The position numbers and the translations under genes are program-made. A stretch of 64,000 nucleotides of DNA from Streptomyces gardneri (GTDB lineage Bacteria > Actinomycetota > Actinomycetes > Streptomycetales > Streptomycetaceae), in contig NZ_BJMN01000040.1 of NCBI RefSeq assembly GCF_006539185.1, forward strand, positions 34,604 through 98,603. The letters are read 5' to 3'. The number at the start of each line of letters is the position of its first letter. Positions within the stretch are counted from its first letter, which is position 1. Below the pieces are notes generated by a model. That model had not been told where the DNA came from. It made no database searches and saw only the letters and a list, made by a program, of their open reading frames with translations. Below, one piece after another: positions 41,814 through 50,416 of this stretch.

Positions 41814-44584
41814 GCCTCGACCGGCCCGAGGGAAAAGGCACGACGGTGCCCGGGAGCACGGCGCTGAGCCGGCCGGGGCTGCGGGGCCGCGAAGCCGAGT
41901 TGCAGCGGCTGCGCGCCCTGATCGAGGCGGTGCGCGAGGGCGAAGGAGGGGCGATCGCGATGCTCCTGGGCGAGCCCGGGATCGGGAAGACCGTACTGCT
42001 GCAGGAGACCGTCTCGGTCGCGCGGGCTCACGGGTTCGTCGTCAGCCATGGACGCGCCGAGGAACTGCACGAGCTGGCACCGCTCGCCTCACTGGCCTCC
42101 GGCCTCCTGCACGGTGACCCGCCGCTGCTGTCCAGCACGGACTTCGCAGACCTTGCGGGCCATCACGACCAGCGCATCTGGCTCGTCGAACGACTCGCCC
42201 AGCTGATCGAGGAACGCTCGGCGGGCACACCCGTACTGATCGCGGTCGACGACGTCCAATGGGCCGACCCGCTGAGCCGGTTCGCCCTGAGTGTCATGCC
42301 GGCACGGCTGCTCAGCTCCCCCGTCCTCTGGCTGCTCACGGGCAGGAACGACCCGGAACTGTACGGGCAGGGGCCGCGGACGACGACCCTCCCCCTCCGG
42401 CCGCTGTCCGACACGGCCCTGGCCGAGCTGGCACGGGACGTCCTCGGCGGGGACGTGCCGACGCAGGTCGCGGAACTTCTCGACGGGGCGGGAGGCAACC
42501 CCTTCCTCGCGGCCGAGATGCTCATGGGCATAGCGGCGTCGGGCGCGGGCGTGGACGAGCCGGAGCCGCCGGAGCGGCTGGTCCTCGGTGTACGCGACCG
42601 GCTGGCCGACCTCCGGCCGGACACCCTCCACTTCCTGCGGATCGGCTCGGTCCTCGGCCGCGCGTTCTCGCTCGCGGACGCAGCCGCCCTGTGTGGCCGG
42701 CCCGCCTCCGGACTCAGCGCCGAAGTGGACGAGGCGATCGCGGCCGCCCTCCTCCACGACGAAGGCGAACGCCTCCTGTTCCGCCACGACCTGCTCCGCC
42801 AGGCGGTGTACGCCGATCTCGCCCCTTCCGTACGCCGGGCGCTGCACCGGGAGGCCGCGAGCCGGCTCGTCGCAGCGGGCCGGAGCTCCACCGACGCGGT
42901 GCCGCATCTGCTGAAGAGCGCCGAACCCGGCGACCAGGAGGCGATCGGGCTGCTCGGCACGGCCGCCACGGACGTGATCGCCGTGATGCCCGACCTCGCC
43001 GCCGACCTGGCCGTACGCGCCCTGGAACTCGTACCGCCCCATGCGTCCATGGTGTTCGACGTGGGAGAACGGGCCATCGTCGCGCTGACCCGCGCGGGCC
43101 GGTACACCCAGGCACGGGATACCGGCGACACGCTGCTCGCCCGGCAGCCGCCCCTGGACGTCTTCGCCCGACTGCAGTCCGTACTCGGCGACACGCTGTG
43201 GCACCTCGACGACATCCACGAGCTGACCCGACGGTCGACGGCAGCACTGGCAGCCGTCACCGACCCGACGATCCGCGCCCGGCTCACCGCCCGACAGGCC
43301 CTCGCCCGGTCCCGCGGGCGCGACCTCGGCGCCGCACGCGAGACCGGCGAACGGGCACTCGCCGAGGCGGAGCGGTCCGGTGACCGGGAGGCCCGTGTCC
43401 TCGCGCTGTGGGGCCTCGGCGAGATCGCCCTCAACGCGGGCGACTGCGCGGCCGCCGCCGAACACCACACAGCGCTGAGCGTGTTCGACACCGCATTCCT
43501 GCCCGAGGAGGCCGTCGCCCGGATCCACATGGACGACTTCGACACCGTACGGCGACTGCTCCGGGCTGCGGGCGACACTCCCCTGCGCCCCGCCATGCTG
43601 ATCTGGGCCCAGGCAACCCTGAACATGGGGCTAGGCCGGCTCGACGACGCGGACGCCGACCTCGTCACCGCCGAGCGGCTCGAAGCGGATCTCCACGTGC
43701 CCGGCAACCTGGTCAACATCCGCGTCAACCGCGGCCTCCTCGCGATGCTGCGCGGCGACCGCGAAGCCGCGCGGGAACACCTGGACGTCGTGCGGGCGAC
43801 CGTGGCCGAGCGGCCGAACACGGGCAACCACGCCACGCACCAGTACTTCGAGGCCGTCGTCGCCGACGGCGACGGCGACCACGCGACAGCGGCCGAACTG
43901 GTCCGATCCGTGCAGCGTGACCATCCCTTCCTCCGATGGCGGCTCCTGCGCCCCCATGTCGTCCAGGCCGTGAGGATCGCCCTGCGCGGCGGGGACCGGA
44001 ACCTGGCCGAGGACCTCGCGGCCCAGGCCGCCGAACACGCCACCCGTAACCCTTCCGTGCCGACCGCACAAGGGACGGCCGCCCACGCGGCCGGCCTGGT
44101 GAACGCCGACCACGGACTCCTGGAGCGGGCGGTCCGCATCCTCCTCACCGGCCCCCGGCCGCTGCCCCTCGCCGCCGCATCCGCCGACCTAGGGCGCGCT
44201 CTTCTTGCGGCAGGCGACGCCGCTGCGACACCCACCCTGACCAGGGCGCACGACATCTACGCCCAGGCGGGGGCCGACGCCGAGGCAGACCGGGTCCGGG
44301 CCGATCTGGAACGGGCCACAAGCCGTACCGGCCGACGCTCCGGAGGCCGCCGGCCGCGCCTCGGCCAGGGCTGGGAAGCGCTCACGGCCTCGGAACGCAA
44401 GGTGGCCCGGCTGATCGCCGCGGGTCACACCAACCGGTCGGCCGCGGAGGCCCTCGTCGTCTCCCCACACACGGTCAACACCCATCTGGCGTCGATCTTC
44501 CGCAAGCTCTCGGTGCGCTCAAGGGTCCACCTGGCCCGGATCGTGCTCGCGGAGGGCGACGCCGGAACGGCGACCGGCGACTGA
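41810..44584 (+). CDS. LAL-type LuxR regulator, MalT-like
   Basis: Large ATP-binding regulator of 924 aa. It has an N-terminal AAA/STAND ATPase domain (Walker A GEPGIGKT, residues 54-61; Walker B VLIAVDDVQWAD), a long TPR-like helical middle (residues about 400-820) and a C-terminal LuxR helix-turn-helix (LTASERKVARLIAAGHTNR, AAEALVVSPHTVNTHL). Last gene of the sugar ABC operon with its ATG inside the permease stop. By analogy with MalT of E. coli it may activate the operon when the imported sugar is present; this is inference. Confidence 0.86.
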   Translation: MSLDRPEGKGTTVPGSTALSRPGLRGREAELQRLRALIEAVREGEGGAIAMLLGEPGIGKTVLLQETVSVARAHGFVVSHGRAEELHELAPLASLASGLLHGDPPLLSSTDFADLAGHHDQRIWLVERLAQLIEERSAGTPVLIAVDDVQWADPLSRFALSVMPARLLSSPVLWLLTGRNDPELYGQGPRTTTLPLRPLSDTALAELARDVLGGDVPTQVAELLDGAGGNPFLAAEMLMGIAASGAGVDEPEPPERLVLGVRDRLADLRPDTLHFLRIGSVLGRAFSLADAAALCGRPASGLSAEVDEAIAAALLHDEGERLLFRHDLLRQAVYADLAPSVRRALHREAASRLVAAGRSSTDAVPHLLKSAEPGDQEAIGLLGTAATDVIAVMPDLAADLAVRALELVPPHASMVFDVGERAIVALTRAGRYTQARDTGDTLLARQPPLDVFARLQSVLGDTLWHLDDIHELTRRSTAALAAVTDPTIRARLTARQALARSRGRDLGAARETGERALAEAERSGDREARVLALWGLGEIALNAGDCAAAAEHHTALSVFDTAFLPEEAVARIHMDDFDTVRRLLRAAGDTPLRPAMLIWAQATLNMGLGRLDDADADLVTAERLEADLHVPGNLVNIRVNRGLLAMLRGDREAAREHLDVVRATVAERPNTGNHATHQYFEAVVADGDGDHATAAELVRSVQRDHPFLRWRLLRPHVVQAVRIALRGGDRNLAEDLAAQAAEHATRNPSVPTAQGTAAHAAGLVNADHGLLERAVRILLTGPRPLPLAAASADLGRALLAAGDAAATPTLTRAHDIYAQAGADAEADRVRADLERATSRTGRRSGGRRPRLGQGWEALTASERKVARLIAAGHTNRSAAEALVVSPHTVNTHLASIFRKLSVRSRVHLARIVLAEGDAGTATGD

Positions 44585-44718
44585 GTGACCTCTGCGCCCG
44601 CGTGCAAGGTGTGGTGCGCGGCGCGTCAACAGGAGGCGCGGGACCGGTCCTAACGTGACGGGCATACCGCGCCGCTTCGACGCGCGGACCAGCCGACCCG
44701 AATCGAGGAAGCATCCCC

Positions 44719-45555
44719 ATGCCGTTCATTACCGTGGGCCAGGAGAACACCAACCCCATCGAGCTGTACTTCGAGGACCAGGGTGCCGGGCAGCCGGTCG
44801 TCCTCATCCACGGCTTTCCGCTCGACGGCCACTCCTGGGAGCGCCAGAGCGCCGCGCTGCTCGATGCCGGCTACCGCGTGATCACGTACGACCGCCGCGG
44901 TTTCGGGCAGTCCTCCCAGCCGACCATCGGCTACGACTACGACACCTTCGCGGCCGACCTGAACACCGTGCTGGAGACCCTCGACCTGAAGGACGCCGTC
45001 CTGGTCGGTTTCTCCATGGGCACCGGAGAAGTTGCCCGCTACGTGTCCACGTACGGCTCCGCCCGCGTCGCCAAGGTCGCCTTCCTGGCCTCCCTGGAGC
45101 CCTGCCTGCTCAAGAGCGACGACAATCCAGCCGGCGTCGCCCCGAAGGAGTTCTTCGACGGAATCGTCGCCGCCGTCAAGGCCGACCGCTACGCCTACTA
45201 CACCGCCTTCTTCAACGACTTCTACAACCTCGACGAGAACCTGGGCACCCGCATCAGCGAGGAAGCGGTCCGCAACAGTTGGAACACCGCGGCCCGCGGC
45301 GGCTCCTTCGCCGCGTCCGCCGCGCCGTCGACCTGGTACACCGACTTCCGCGCCGACATCCCGGCCGTCGACGTGCCGGCCCTGATCCTGCACGGCACCG
45401 CCGACCGCATCCTTCCGGCCGAGGGCACCGCGCGCCCGTTCCACAAGGCGCTCCCGTCGGCCGACTACGTCGAGATCGAGGGCGCCCCGCACGGCCTGCT
45501 GTGGACCCACGCCGATGAGGTCAACACCGCCCTCCTCGCCTTCCTGGCGAAGTGA
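44719..45555 (+). CDS. cofactor-free chloroperoxidase-type alpha/beta hydrolase
   Basis: Hydrolase of 278 aa in the haloperoxidase/non-haem chloroperoxidase group. VVLIHGFPLDGHSW, nucleophile elbow GFSMGTGE (Ser99), acid in HGTADRILPAEG and histidine in GAPHGLLWTH give an intact triad. Members hydrolyse esters and, with peroxide and acetate, form peracid. AGGAA before ATG 44719. It stands between two LAL regulators and next to a flavin monooxygenase pair. Confidence 0.87.
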   Translation: MPFITVGQENTNPIELYFEDQGAGQPVVLIHGFPLDGHSWERQSAALLDAGYRVITYDRRGFGQSSQPTIGYDYDTFAADLNTVLETLDLKDAVLVGFSMGTGEVARYVSTYGSARVAKVAFLASLEPCLLKSDDNPAGVAPKEFFDGIVAAVKADRYAYYTAFFNDFYNLDENLGTRISEEAVRNSWNTAARGGSFAASAAPSTWYTDFRADIPAVDVPALILHGTADRILPAEGTARPFHKALPSADYVEIEGAPHGLLWTHADEVNTALLAFLAK

Positions 45556-45575
45556 CGCCGCACCGTTGCCCCGCC

Positions 45576-45604
45576 GGGTGACGCCGGAGCCCCCGGCGTC
45601 ACCC
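45576..45604 (+). terminator. hairpin, 12-bp perfect stem
   Basis: GGGTGACGCCGG pairs with CCGGCGTCACCC around AGCCC, 20 bp after the hydrolase stop. No U-tract. First of two adjacent hairpins. Confidence 0.65.
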
Positions 45605-45609
45605 CGGCC

Positions 45610-45632
45610 CCGGTTCCCGGCGCGGGAACCGG
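45610..45632 (+). terminator. second hairpin, 10-bp perfect stem
   Basis: CCGGTTCCCG pairs with CGGGAACCGG around GCG, five bases after the first hairpin and only about 25 bp before the start of the LLM monooxygenase gene. It could be part of a double terminator or a leader structure of the next gene. Confidence 0.55.
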
Positions 45633-45657
45633 CCGAGCTCAGGAGAGCAGACACCCC

Positions 45658-46743
45658 ATGCAGTTCGGCATATTCACCGTCGGGGACGTGACCCCCGACC
45701 CCACCAACGGCAGTGTTCCGTCGGAACGCGAACGCATCAAGGCGATGGTCGCCATCGCCCTCAAGGCCGAGGAAGTCGGCCTGGACGTCTTCGCGACAGG
45801 CGAGCACCACAACCCGCCGTTCGTCCCGTCGTCGCCGACGACCATGCTCGGCTACATCGCCGCCCGCACCGAGAAGCTGATCCTGTCCACGTCCACGACG
45901 CTCATCACCACCAACGACCCGGTGAAGATCGCCGAGGACTACGCGATGCTCCAGCACCTGGCCGACGGCCGGGTCGACCTCATGCTGGGGCGCGGCAACA
46001 CCGGTCCGGTCTACCCGTGGTTCGGCCAGGACATCCGGCAGGGCATCAACCTCGCCAAGGAGAACTACGCGCTGCTGCGCAGGCTGTGGCGCGAGGACGT
46101 CGTGGACTGGGAGGGCACGTTCCGTACGCCGCTCCAGGCCTTCACCTCGACACCCCGGCCGCTGGACGGCGTCCCGCCGTTCGTCTGGCACGGATCCATC
46201 AGGTCTCCGGAGATCGCGGAGCAGGCCGCCTTCTACGGCGACGGCTTCTTCCACAACAACATCTTCTGGCCGGCCGACCACACCAGGCGCATGGTGCAGC
46301 TCTACCGGCGCCGGTTCGCGCACCACGGCCACGGCCGGCCGGAGGACGCCATCGTCGGCCTGGGAGGACAGGTCTTCATGCGCAAGAACTCCCAGGACGC
46401 CGTGCGGGAGTTCCGCCCCTACTTCGACAACGCTCCCGTGTACGGCCACGGCCCGTCGCTGGAGGACTTCACCGAGCAGACCCCGCTGACGGTGGGCTCT
46501 CCCCAGCAGGTCATCGACCGGACCCTGTCGTTCCGGGAGACCGTCGGCGACTACCAGCGCCAGCTGTTCCTGATGGACCACGCGGGCCTACCCCTGAAGA
46601 CCGTCCTTGAACAGCTGGACATCCTCGGCGAAGAGGTCGTGCCCGTCCTGCGGAGGGAGTTCGCGAAGGGACGTCCGGCCGACGTGCCGGAGGCCCCCAC
46701 GCACGCGTCCCTTCGAGCCGTCCGGGAGGTGTCCGCCGCATGA
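45658..46743 (+). CDS. CE1758-family LLM-class flavin-dependent monooxygenase
   Basis: FMN-dependent luciferase-like enzyme of 361 aa. The bacterial luciferase fold begins MQFGIFTVGDV; EEVGLDVFATGEHHNPPF, LIAARTEKLILSTSTT-like strands and VDLMLGRGNTGPVYPWFG are characteristic of the CE1758 subgroup. It uses reduced FMN and oxygen on an unknown substrate. AGGAG before ATG 45658. Its stop overlaps the start of the FMN reductase gene (ATGA), the pairing seen for CE1758/CE1759. Confidence 0.85.
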   Translation: MQFGIFTVGDVTPDPTNGSVPSERERIKAMVAIALKAEEVGLDVFATGEHHNPPFVPSSPTTMLGYIAARTEKLILSTSTTLITTNDPVKIAEDYAMLQHLADGRVDLMLGRGNTGPVYPWFGQDIRQGINLAKENYALLRRLWREDVVDWEGTFRTPLQAFTSTPRPLDGVPPFVWHGSIRSPEIAEQAAFYGDGFFHNNIFWPADHTRRMVQLYRRRFAHHGHGRPEDAIVGLGGQVFMRKNSQDAVREFRPYFDNAPVYGHGPSLEDFTEQTPLTVGSPQQVIDRTLSFRETVGDYQRQLFLMDHAGLPLKTVLEQLDILGEEVVPVLRREFAKGRPADVPEAPTHASLRAVREVSAA

Positions 46744-47354
46744 AACTGATCGTCGTCTCCGCGGGGCTGAGCACCCCCTCCTCCACCCGCCTGCTCGCGG
46801 ACCGGCTGGCCGAGGCGGCCCGCGACGAACTCGCTGCCCAGGGACAGGCGCCGTCGACCGAGGTCGTGGAGCTGCGGGAACTGGCCGGCGACATCGCCAA
46901 CCGCCTCGTGACCGGGTTTCCGCCGCCGCGACTGAGCGCCGCGATCGACGCAGTCACGGCGGCTGACGGCCTGATCGTGGTGACTCCCGTGTTCGCGGCT
47001 TCCTACAGCGGTCTCTTCAAGTCCTTCTTCGACGTGATCGATCCGGACGCCCTCTCCGGGAAGCCGGTCCTGATCGCGGCGACGGGCGGTACCGCCCGCC
47101 ACTCCCTGGTCCTGGAGCACGCCGTGCGCCCGCTCTTCGCCTACCTTCGCGCCGTCGTCGTCCCCACCGCCCTGTTCGCGGCCTCCGAGGACTGGGGCTC
47201 GGGGGGAGACGAGTACACCGACGGCCTTCCCGGCCGCGTCCGCCGGGCGGGCGTCGAGCTCGCCGCGCTCATGGCGGCGCGCCCGGTCAGTGAAGAGCCC
47301 GAGGACGACATCACCGTCCTCGAACGGCAACTCGCCGACCTGCGCTTCGACTGA
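46740..47354 (+). CDS. CE1759-family FMN reductase
   Basis: NAD(P)H-dependent FMN reductase of 204 aa with a flavodoxin-like fold: MKLIVVSAGLSTPSSTRLLA at the phosphate loop, VTPVFAASYSGLFKSFFDVI and AATGGTARHSLVLEH. It supplies reduced FMN to the monooxygenase encoded just upstream, to which it is translationally coupled. Together they form one oxidation system. Confidence 0.86.
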   Translation: MKLIVVSAGLSTPSSTRLLADRLAEAARDELAAQGQAPSTEVVELRELAGDIANRLVTGFPPPRLSAAIDAVTAADGLIVVTPVFAASYSGLFKSFFDVIDPDALSGKPVLIAATGGTARHSLVLEHAVRPLFAYLRAVVVPTALFAASEDWGSGGDEYTDGLPGRVRRAGVELAALMAARPVSEEPEDDITVLERQLADLRFD

Positions 47355-47384
47355 GACGGGCCCCTGGGCCGGGCGACGGCGGGG

Positions 47385-47402
47385 TGGTTCATATGGTTCA
47401 TA
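47385..47402 (+). repeat. two perfect tandem copies of TGGTTCATA
   Basis: TGGTTCATA at 47385-47393 is followed immediately by the same nine bases at 47394-47402, 12 bp before the ATG of the LAL regulator. Position and AT-rich composition fit a promoter or a binding site for its own regulator. Confidence 0.55.
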
Positions 47403-47414
47403 CTGTTCCGCCGT

Positions 47415-50279
47415 ATGAGCGTGAACCGAGTGACGACAAGGACCGTGCCCGAGGAACCCGAGGGTGTACGGACGCCCCTCCGCGGCAGGGACGCCGAACT
47501 GGCGTTCATCGAGGCGCGGCTCGACGCGCTCGACCGGGGCGAAGGCGGGATCATCCGCGTCGAAGGCCCCGTCGGCATCGGCAGGTCCAGGATCCTTGCG
47601 GAGGCCGCGGCAGCCGCGAGGCGGCGCGGGACGAGGGTGTTCGAGGGAGCGGCGGACCCCGACGAACAGTTCGTGCCGCTCGGCCCGCTCCTCGACGGTC
47701 TGCTCTCCGGCGAGGAACCGCTGTCGGGCGCCGTCCGCCTCAGGGACCTCGCCACGACACCCGGCCAGCGCTTCTGGCTGCTCCAGGAACTGGGGGACCG
47801 CCTGCGGGAGACGGCTCGAAACGGCCCCCTGCTCGTCGTCCTCGACGACCTCCAGTGGTGCGACGACCTGACCCTTCTCACCTTCAACACCCTCGCGGCC
47901 GGACTCTCGTCGCACGCCATCCTGTGGCTGGTCGCCGTGCGCGGCGGCAGCGTGCCGTCGGGAGTGCGCACGACCCTGGACAGGATCCGGCAGGCAGGCG
48001 CACACGAGCTGGTGCTGGGAGCGCTGGACGACCAGGCCACCACACGGATCACCGAGGACGTCCTCGGCGCCGCTCCCGACCCGGACATCCTCCGCGTCGC
48101 CCGCCGCGCCGAAGGAGTCCCACAGCTGCTGGTCGAGCTGCTCGGCTCGCTGCGGGAGGCGGTGACGATCGAGAACGGCACGGCCAGGCTGTCGGCCGGA
48201 CCCCCCGCCCCACGGGAACTCCCCTCTGTCGCGCGCCGCCTCGACCAGCTGTCCGACGAGGCACGAGAACTGGTGCAGACGGCGGCCGCCGTGGGCGGCC
48301 CGGTCACCGTCGCGGTGCTGGCCGAACTGCTCGGCAGGTCCTCGGCGGCGCTCATCACAGCGGTCCGGGAATCCCTCGACGCCGATCTGCTCACCGAAAG
48401 CGGCGATCGCCTCGCCTTCCGCCACGACCTGATCCGCGAGGCGGTGGAAGCCGGCCTCCCCCTGCCCCTGCGTCTGGCCGTGCGTGATCAAGCCGCCGAG
48501 CTGCCGCCGGGGAGCGCGGCCTCCGCTGTCGAGCATCCCGGGCCGTCGGCCGGGAGAGCACCGGCAGATGCGGCGGAGGCCGGGACGGGAGACGCGGCGG
48601 AGGCCGACCGGCTGCGCACCGCCGCGGCGGAGTACGCGGCCACGGCTCCCGGACCCGCTGCGGAACGCAGCCTCAAGGCCCTGGAACTCACCTCGGCGGA
48701 CGCTCCGGAGCGGCCGCGGGTCCTCGCCGAGACGATCCCGCTGCTCTGGCAGACGGGCCGGGCCGCCCAGGCGCGTGAACTGGGAGCCACCGCCCTGGCG
48801 GCCGGCGGTCTCGGACCCGAGGACGAGGCGCTCATACGCCTGGCCCTGGCACGCCTCGCCGTACAGTTCGACTTCTCCGAGGCGGTCCGGCAGGCCCGAG
48901 CCGGGGCGGCACTGCCCGGGATCTCCCTGACCACGAGGGGGCGACTGCTCGCCATGCTCGCCGTCGGCCTGTCGATGTCGGGCGAACACGCGGCGGCCGA
49001 GCAGGTCGCCGCGCAGGCGTGGGACACCGCGGCGGCAGCGGGGGACCGCACCGCCGAGGCCACGCTGACGACGGTCCGCTCGGCCGTGAGCTTCCACCGC
49101 ATGGACCTGACCGAGGCGTTCCGGCAGGCCGAGAGGGCCGCCGCGCTGGCCGACGCCCTGGGCGTCAGCACCTCGCTGTGGGTGCCGGAGGCCCTGTGGC
49201 ACGCCCTCCTGTCGAACACCACCGGACGCACCGCGGAGGCGCTCGCCGTCGCGGAGGAGGGCATCCGGATCACCAGGGAGCAGGGCCGGACGGCCGCCAC
49301 CCGCATGTGGCTCATGACCCGCACCCGCATCTATCTGGAGACCGGACGGCTGTCGGACGCCCGGGCCGACGCGGAAGCCGCGTCCCCGGCGACCGACGAA
49401 CCCGGCCCGGGCAACCTCGCCGATGTCACGCTCCGGTACGTGATGCTGCGCGTCGCCCTCCACACCGGCGACCGGCAGACCGCGGAGGCGTACGCGGCGC
49501 AGGCGAGGCGCATGCGGAGCGACGACGCACCCGTCGTCCGGCACTTCGGCACCTGGATGCTGGCGCTGATGGCCGACTACGAAGGCCGGCCCGACCGCGC
49601 CATGGCCGAACTCGACGCGGTGATGACGTCGCCCGCCGCGGACCGGCCCGCCTACGCCGGCCTGATCGACCCGGCCGACGCCCCGGTGCTCGTCCGCCTG
49701 GCGCTGCGCGCGGGCAGGCACGAACGGGCCGTGCAGGCGGTCGCCATGGCCGAGAGGCGAGCCGTGCTCAATCCCGACCTCCCGTTCCTCGCCGCCACCG
49801 CCGCGCACGCCCGGGGGCTCCTCGACAACGACCTCGCCCCGCTCGTACGCGCCGTCCGGCTGTACGAGGACTGTCCTCGGGTACTGGCCCGGGCGTCGGC
49901 GCTGGAGGACACCGGACGCAAGCTGGCGGCCACCCGCAAGCCGGAAGCGGTCCCGTACTTCGAGACGGCCCTCGCGCTCTATGTGCGAGCGGGCGCCGAG
50001 AGGGACGTCGCACGCGTCCGCCGGCGTCTGCGGGCCGCTGGTGTCCGCCGCCGGCCCTCGACGGCCGGACTCTCCGGGGCATGGCCCGAGCTGACGGCCG
50101 CGGAGATACGGGTGGTACGGCTCGTGGCACAAGGGCTGACCAACCAGCAGGTGGCCGAGCACCTCTCCCTCTCGCCGCACACGGTGAGTTCGCACCTGCG
50201 CCGGGCCTTCACCAAGCTGGACATCACCTCGCGCGTGGAGCTGACCCGGCTGGTGAAGCATCGTGACAGCGGAGAGTAG
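47415..50279 (+). CDS. LAL-type LuxR regulator with altered Walker A
   Basis: Regulator of 954 aa with the same architecture as the protein at 41810. The nucleotide-binding motif is GPVGIGRS (residues 51-58): the invariant lysine is Arg57, so ATP binding or hydrolysis may be weakened. Walker B (LLVVLDDLQWCD) is normal. A TPR-like middle and a C-terminal LuxR helix-turn-helix (LTAAEIRVVRLVAQGLTNQ, VAEHLSLSPHTVSSHL) follow. The 9-bp tandem repeat lies at its promoter. Probable targets are the flavin pair and hydrolase upstream, by position only. Confidence 0.85.
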   Translation: MSVNRVTTRTVPEEPEGVRTPLRGRDAELAFIEARLDALDRGEGGIIRVEGPVGIGRSRILAEAAAAARRRGTRVFEGAADPDEQFVPLGPLLDGLLSGEEPLSGAVRLRDLATTPGQRFWLLQELGDRLRETARNGPLLVVLDDLQWCDDLTLLTFNTLAAGLSSHAILWLVAVRGGSVPSGVRTTLDRIRQAGAHELVLGALDDQATTRITEDVLGAAPDPDILRVARRAEGVPQLLVELLGSLREAVTIENGTARLSAGPPAPRELPSVARRLDQLSDEARELVQTAAAVGGPVTVAVLAELLGRSSAALITAVRESLDADLLTESGDRLAFRHDLIREAVEAGLPLPLRLAVRDQAAELPPGSAASAVEHPGPSAGRAPADAAEAGTGDAAEADRLRTAAAEYAATAPGPAAERSLKALELTSADAPERPRVLAETIPLLWQTGRAAQARELGATALAAGGLGPEDEALIRLALARLAVQFDFSEAVRQARAGAALPGISLTTRGRLLAMLAVGLSMSGEHAAAEQVAAQAWDTAAAAGDRTAEATLTTVRSAVSFHRMDLTEAFRQAERAAALADALGVSTSLWVPEALWHALLSNTTGRTAEALAVAEEGIRITREQGRTAATRMWLMTRTRIYLETGRLSDARADAEAASPATDEPGPGNLADVTLRYVMLRVALHTGDRQTAEAYAAQARRMRSDDAPVVRHFGTWMLALMADYEGRPDRAMAELDAVMTSPAADRPAYAGLIDPADAPVLVRLALRAGRHERAVQAVAMAERRAVLNPDLPFLAATAAHARGLLDNDLAPLVRAVRLYEDCPRVLARASALEDTGRKLAATRKPEAVPYFETALALYVRAGAERDVARVRRRLRAAGVRRRPSTAGLSGAWPELTAAEIRVVRLVAQGLTNQQVAEHLSLSPHTVSSHLRRAFTKLDITSRVELTRLVKHRDSGE

Positions 50280-50416
50280 TCGCTTCGTATCCCCTGTGGG
50301 CGTCATGGCAATGGACGATTCGTGTGATGTGCCGACGTCGTCGCTTCCTCAGAATGATCAAGAGCCGCGGAATGGAGAAGTCCGCGGGGAACCATTGGTC
50401 GAGAGAGGAACAGCGC

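Noticed and set aside
46551..50306. 1251-codon open frame antisense to the second LAL regulator
   Set aside because: It is a by-product of high third-position GC on the plus strand. Composition is Gly/Arg-rich without domains, and it covers three well-supported plus-strand genes.
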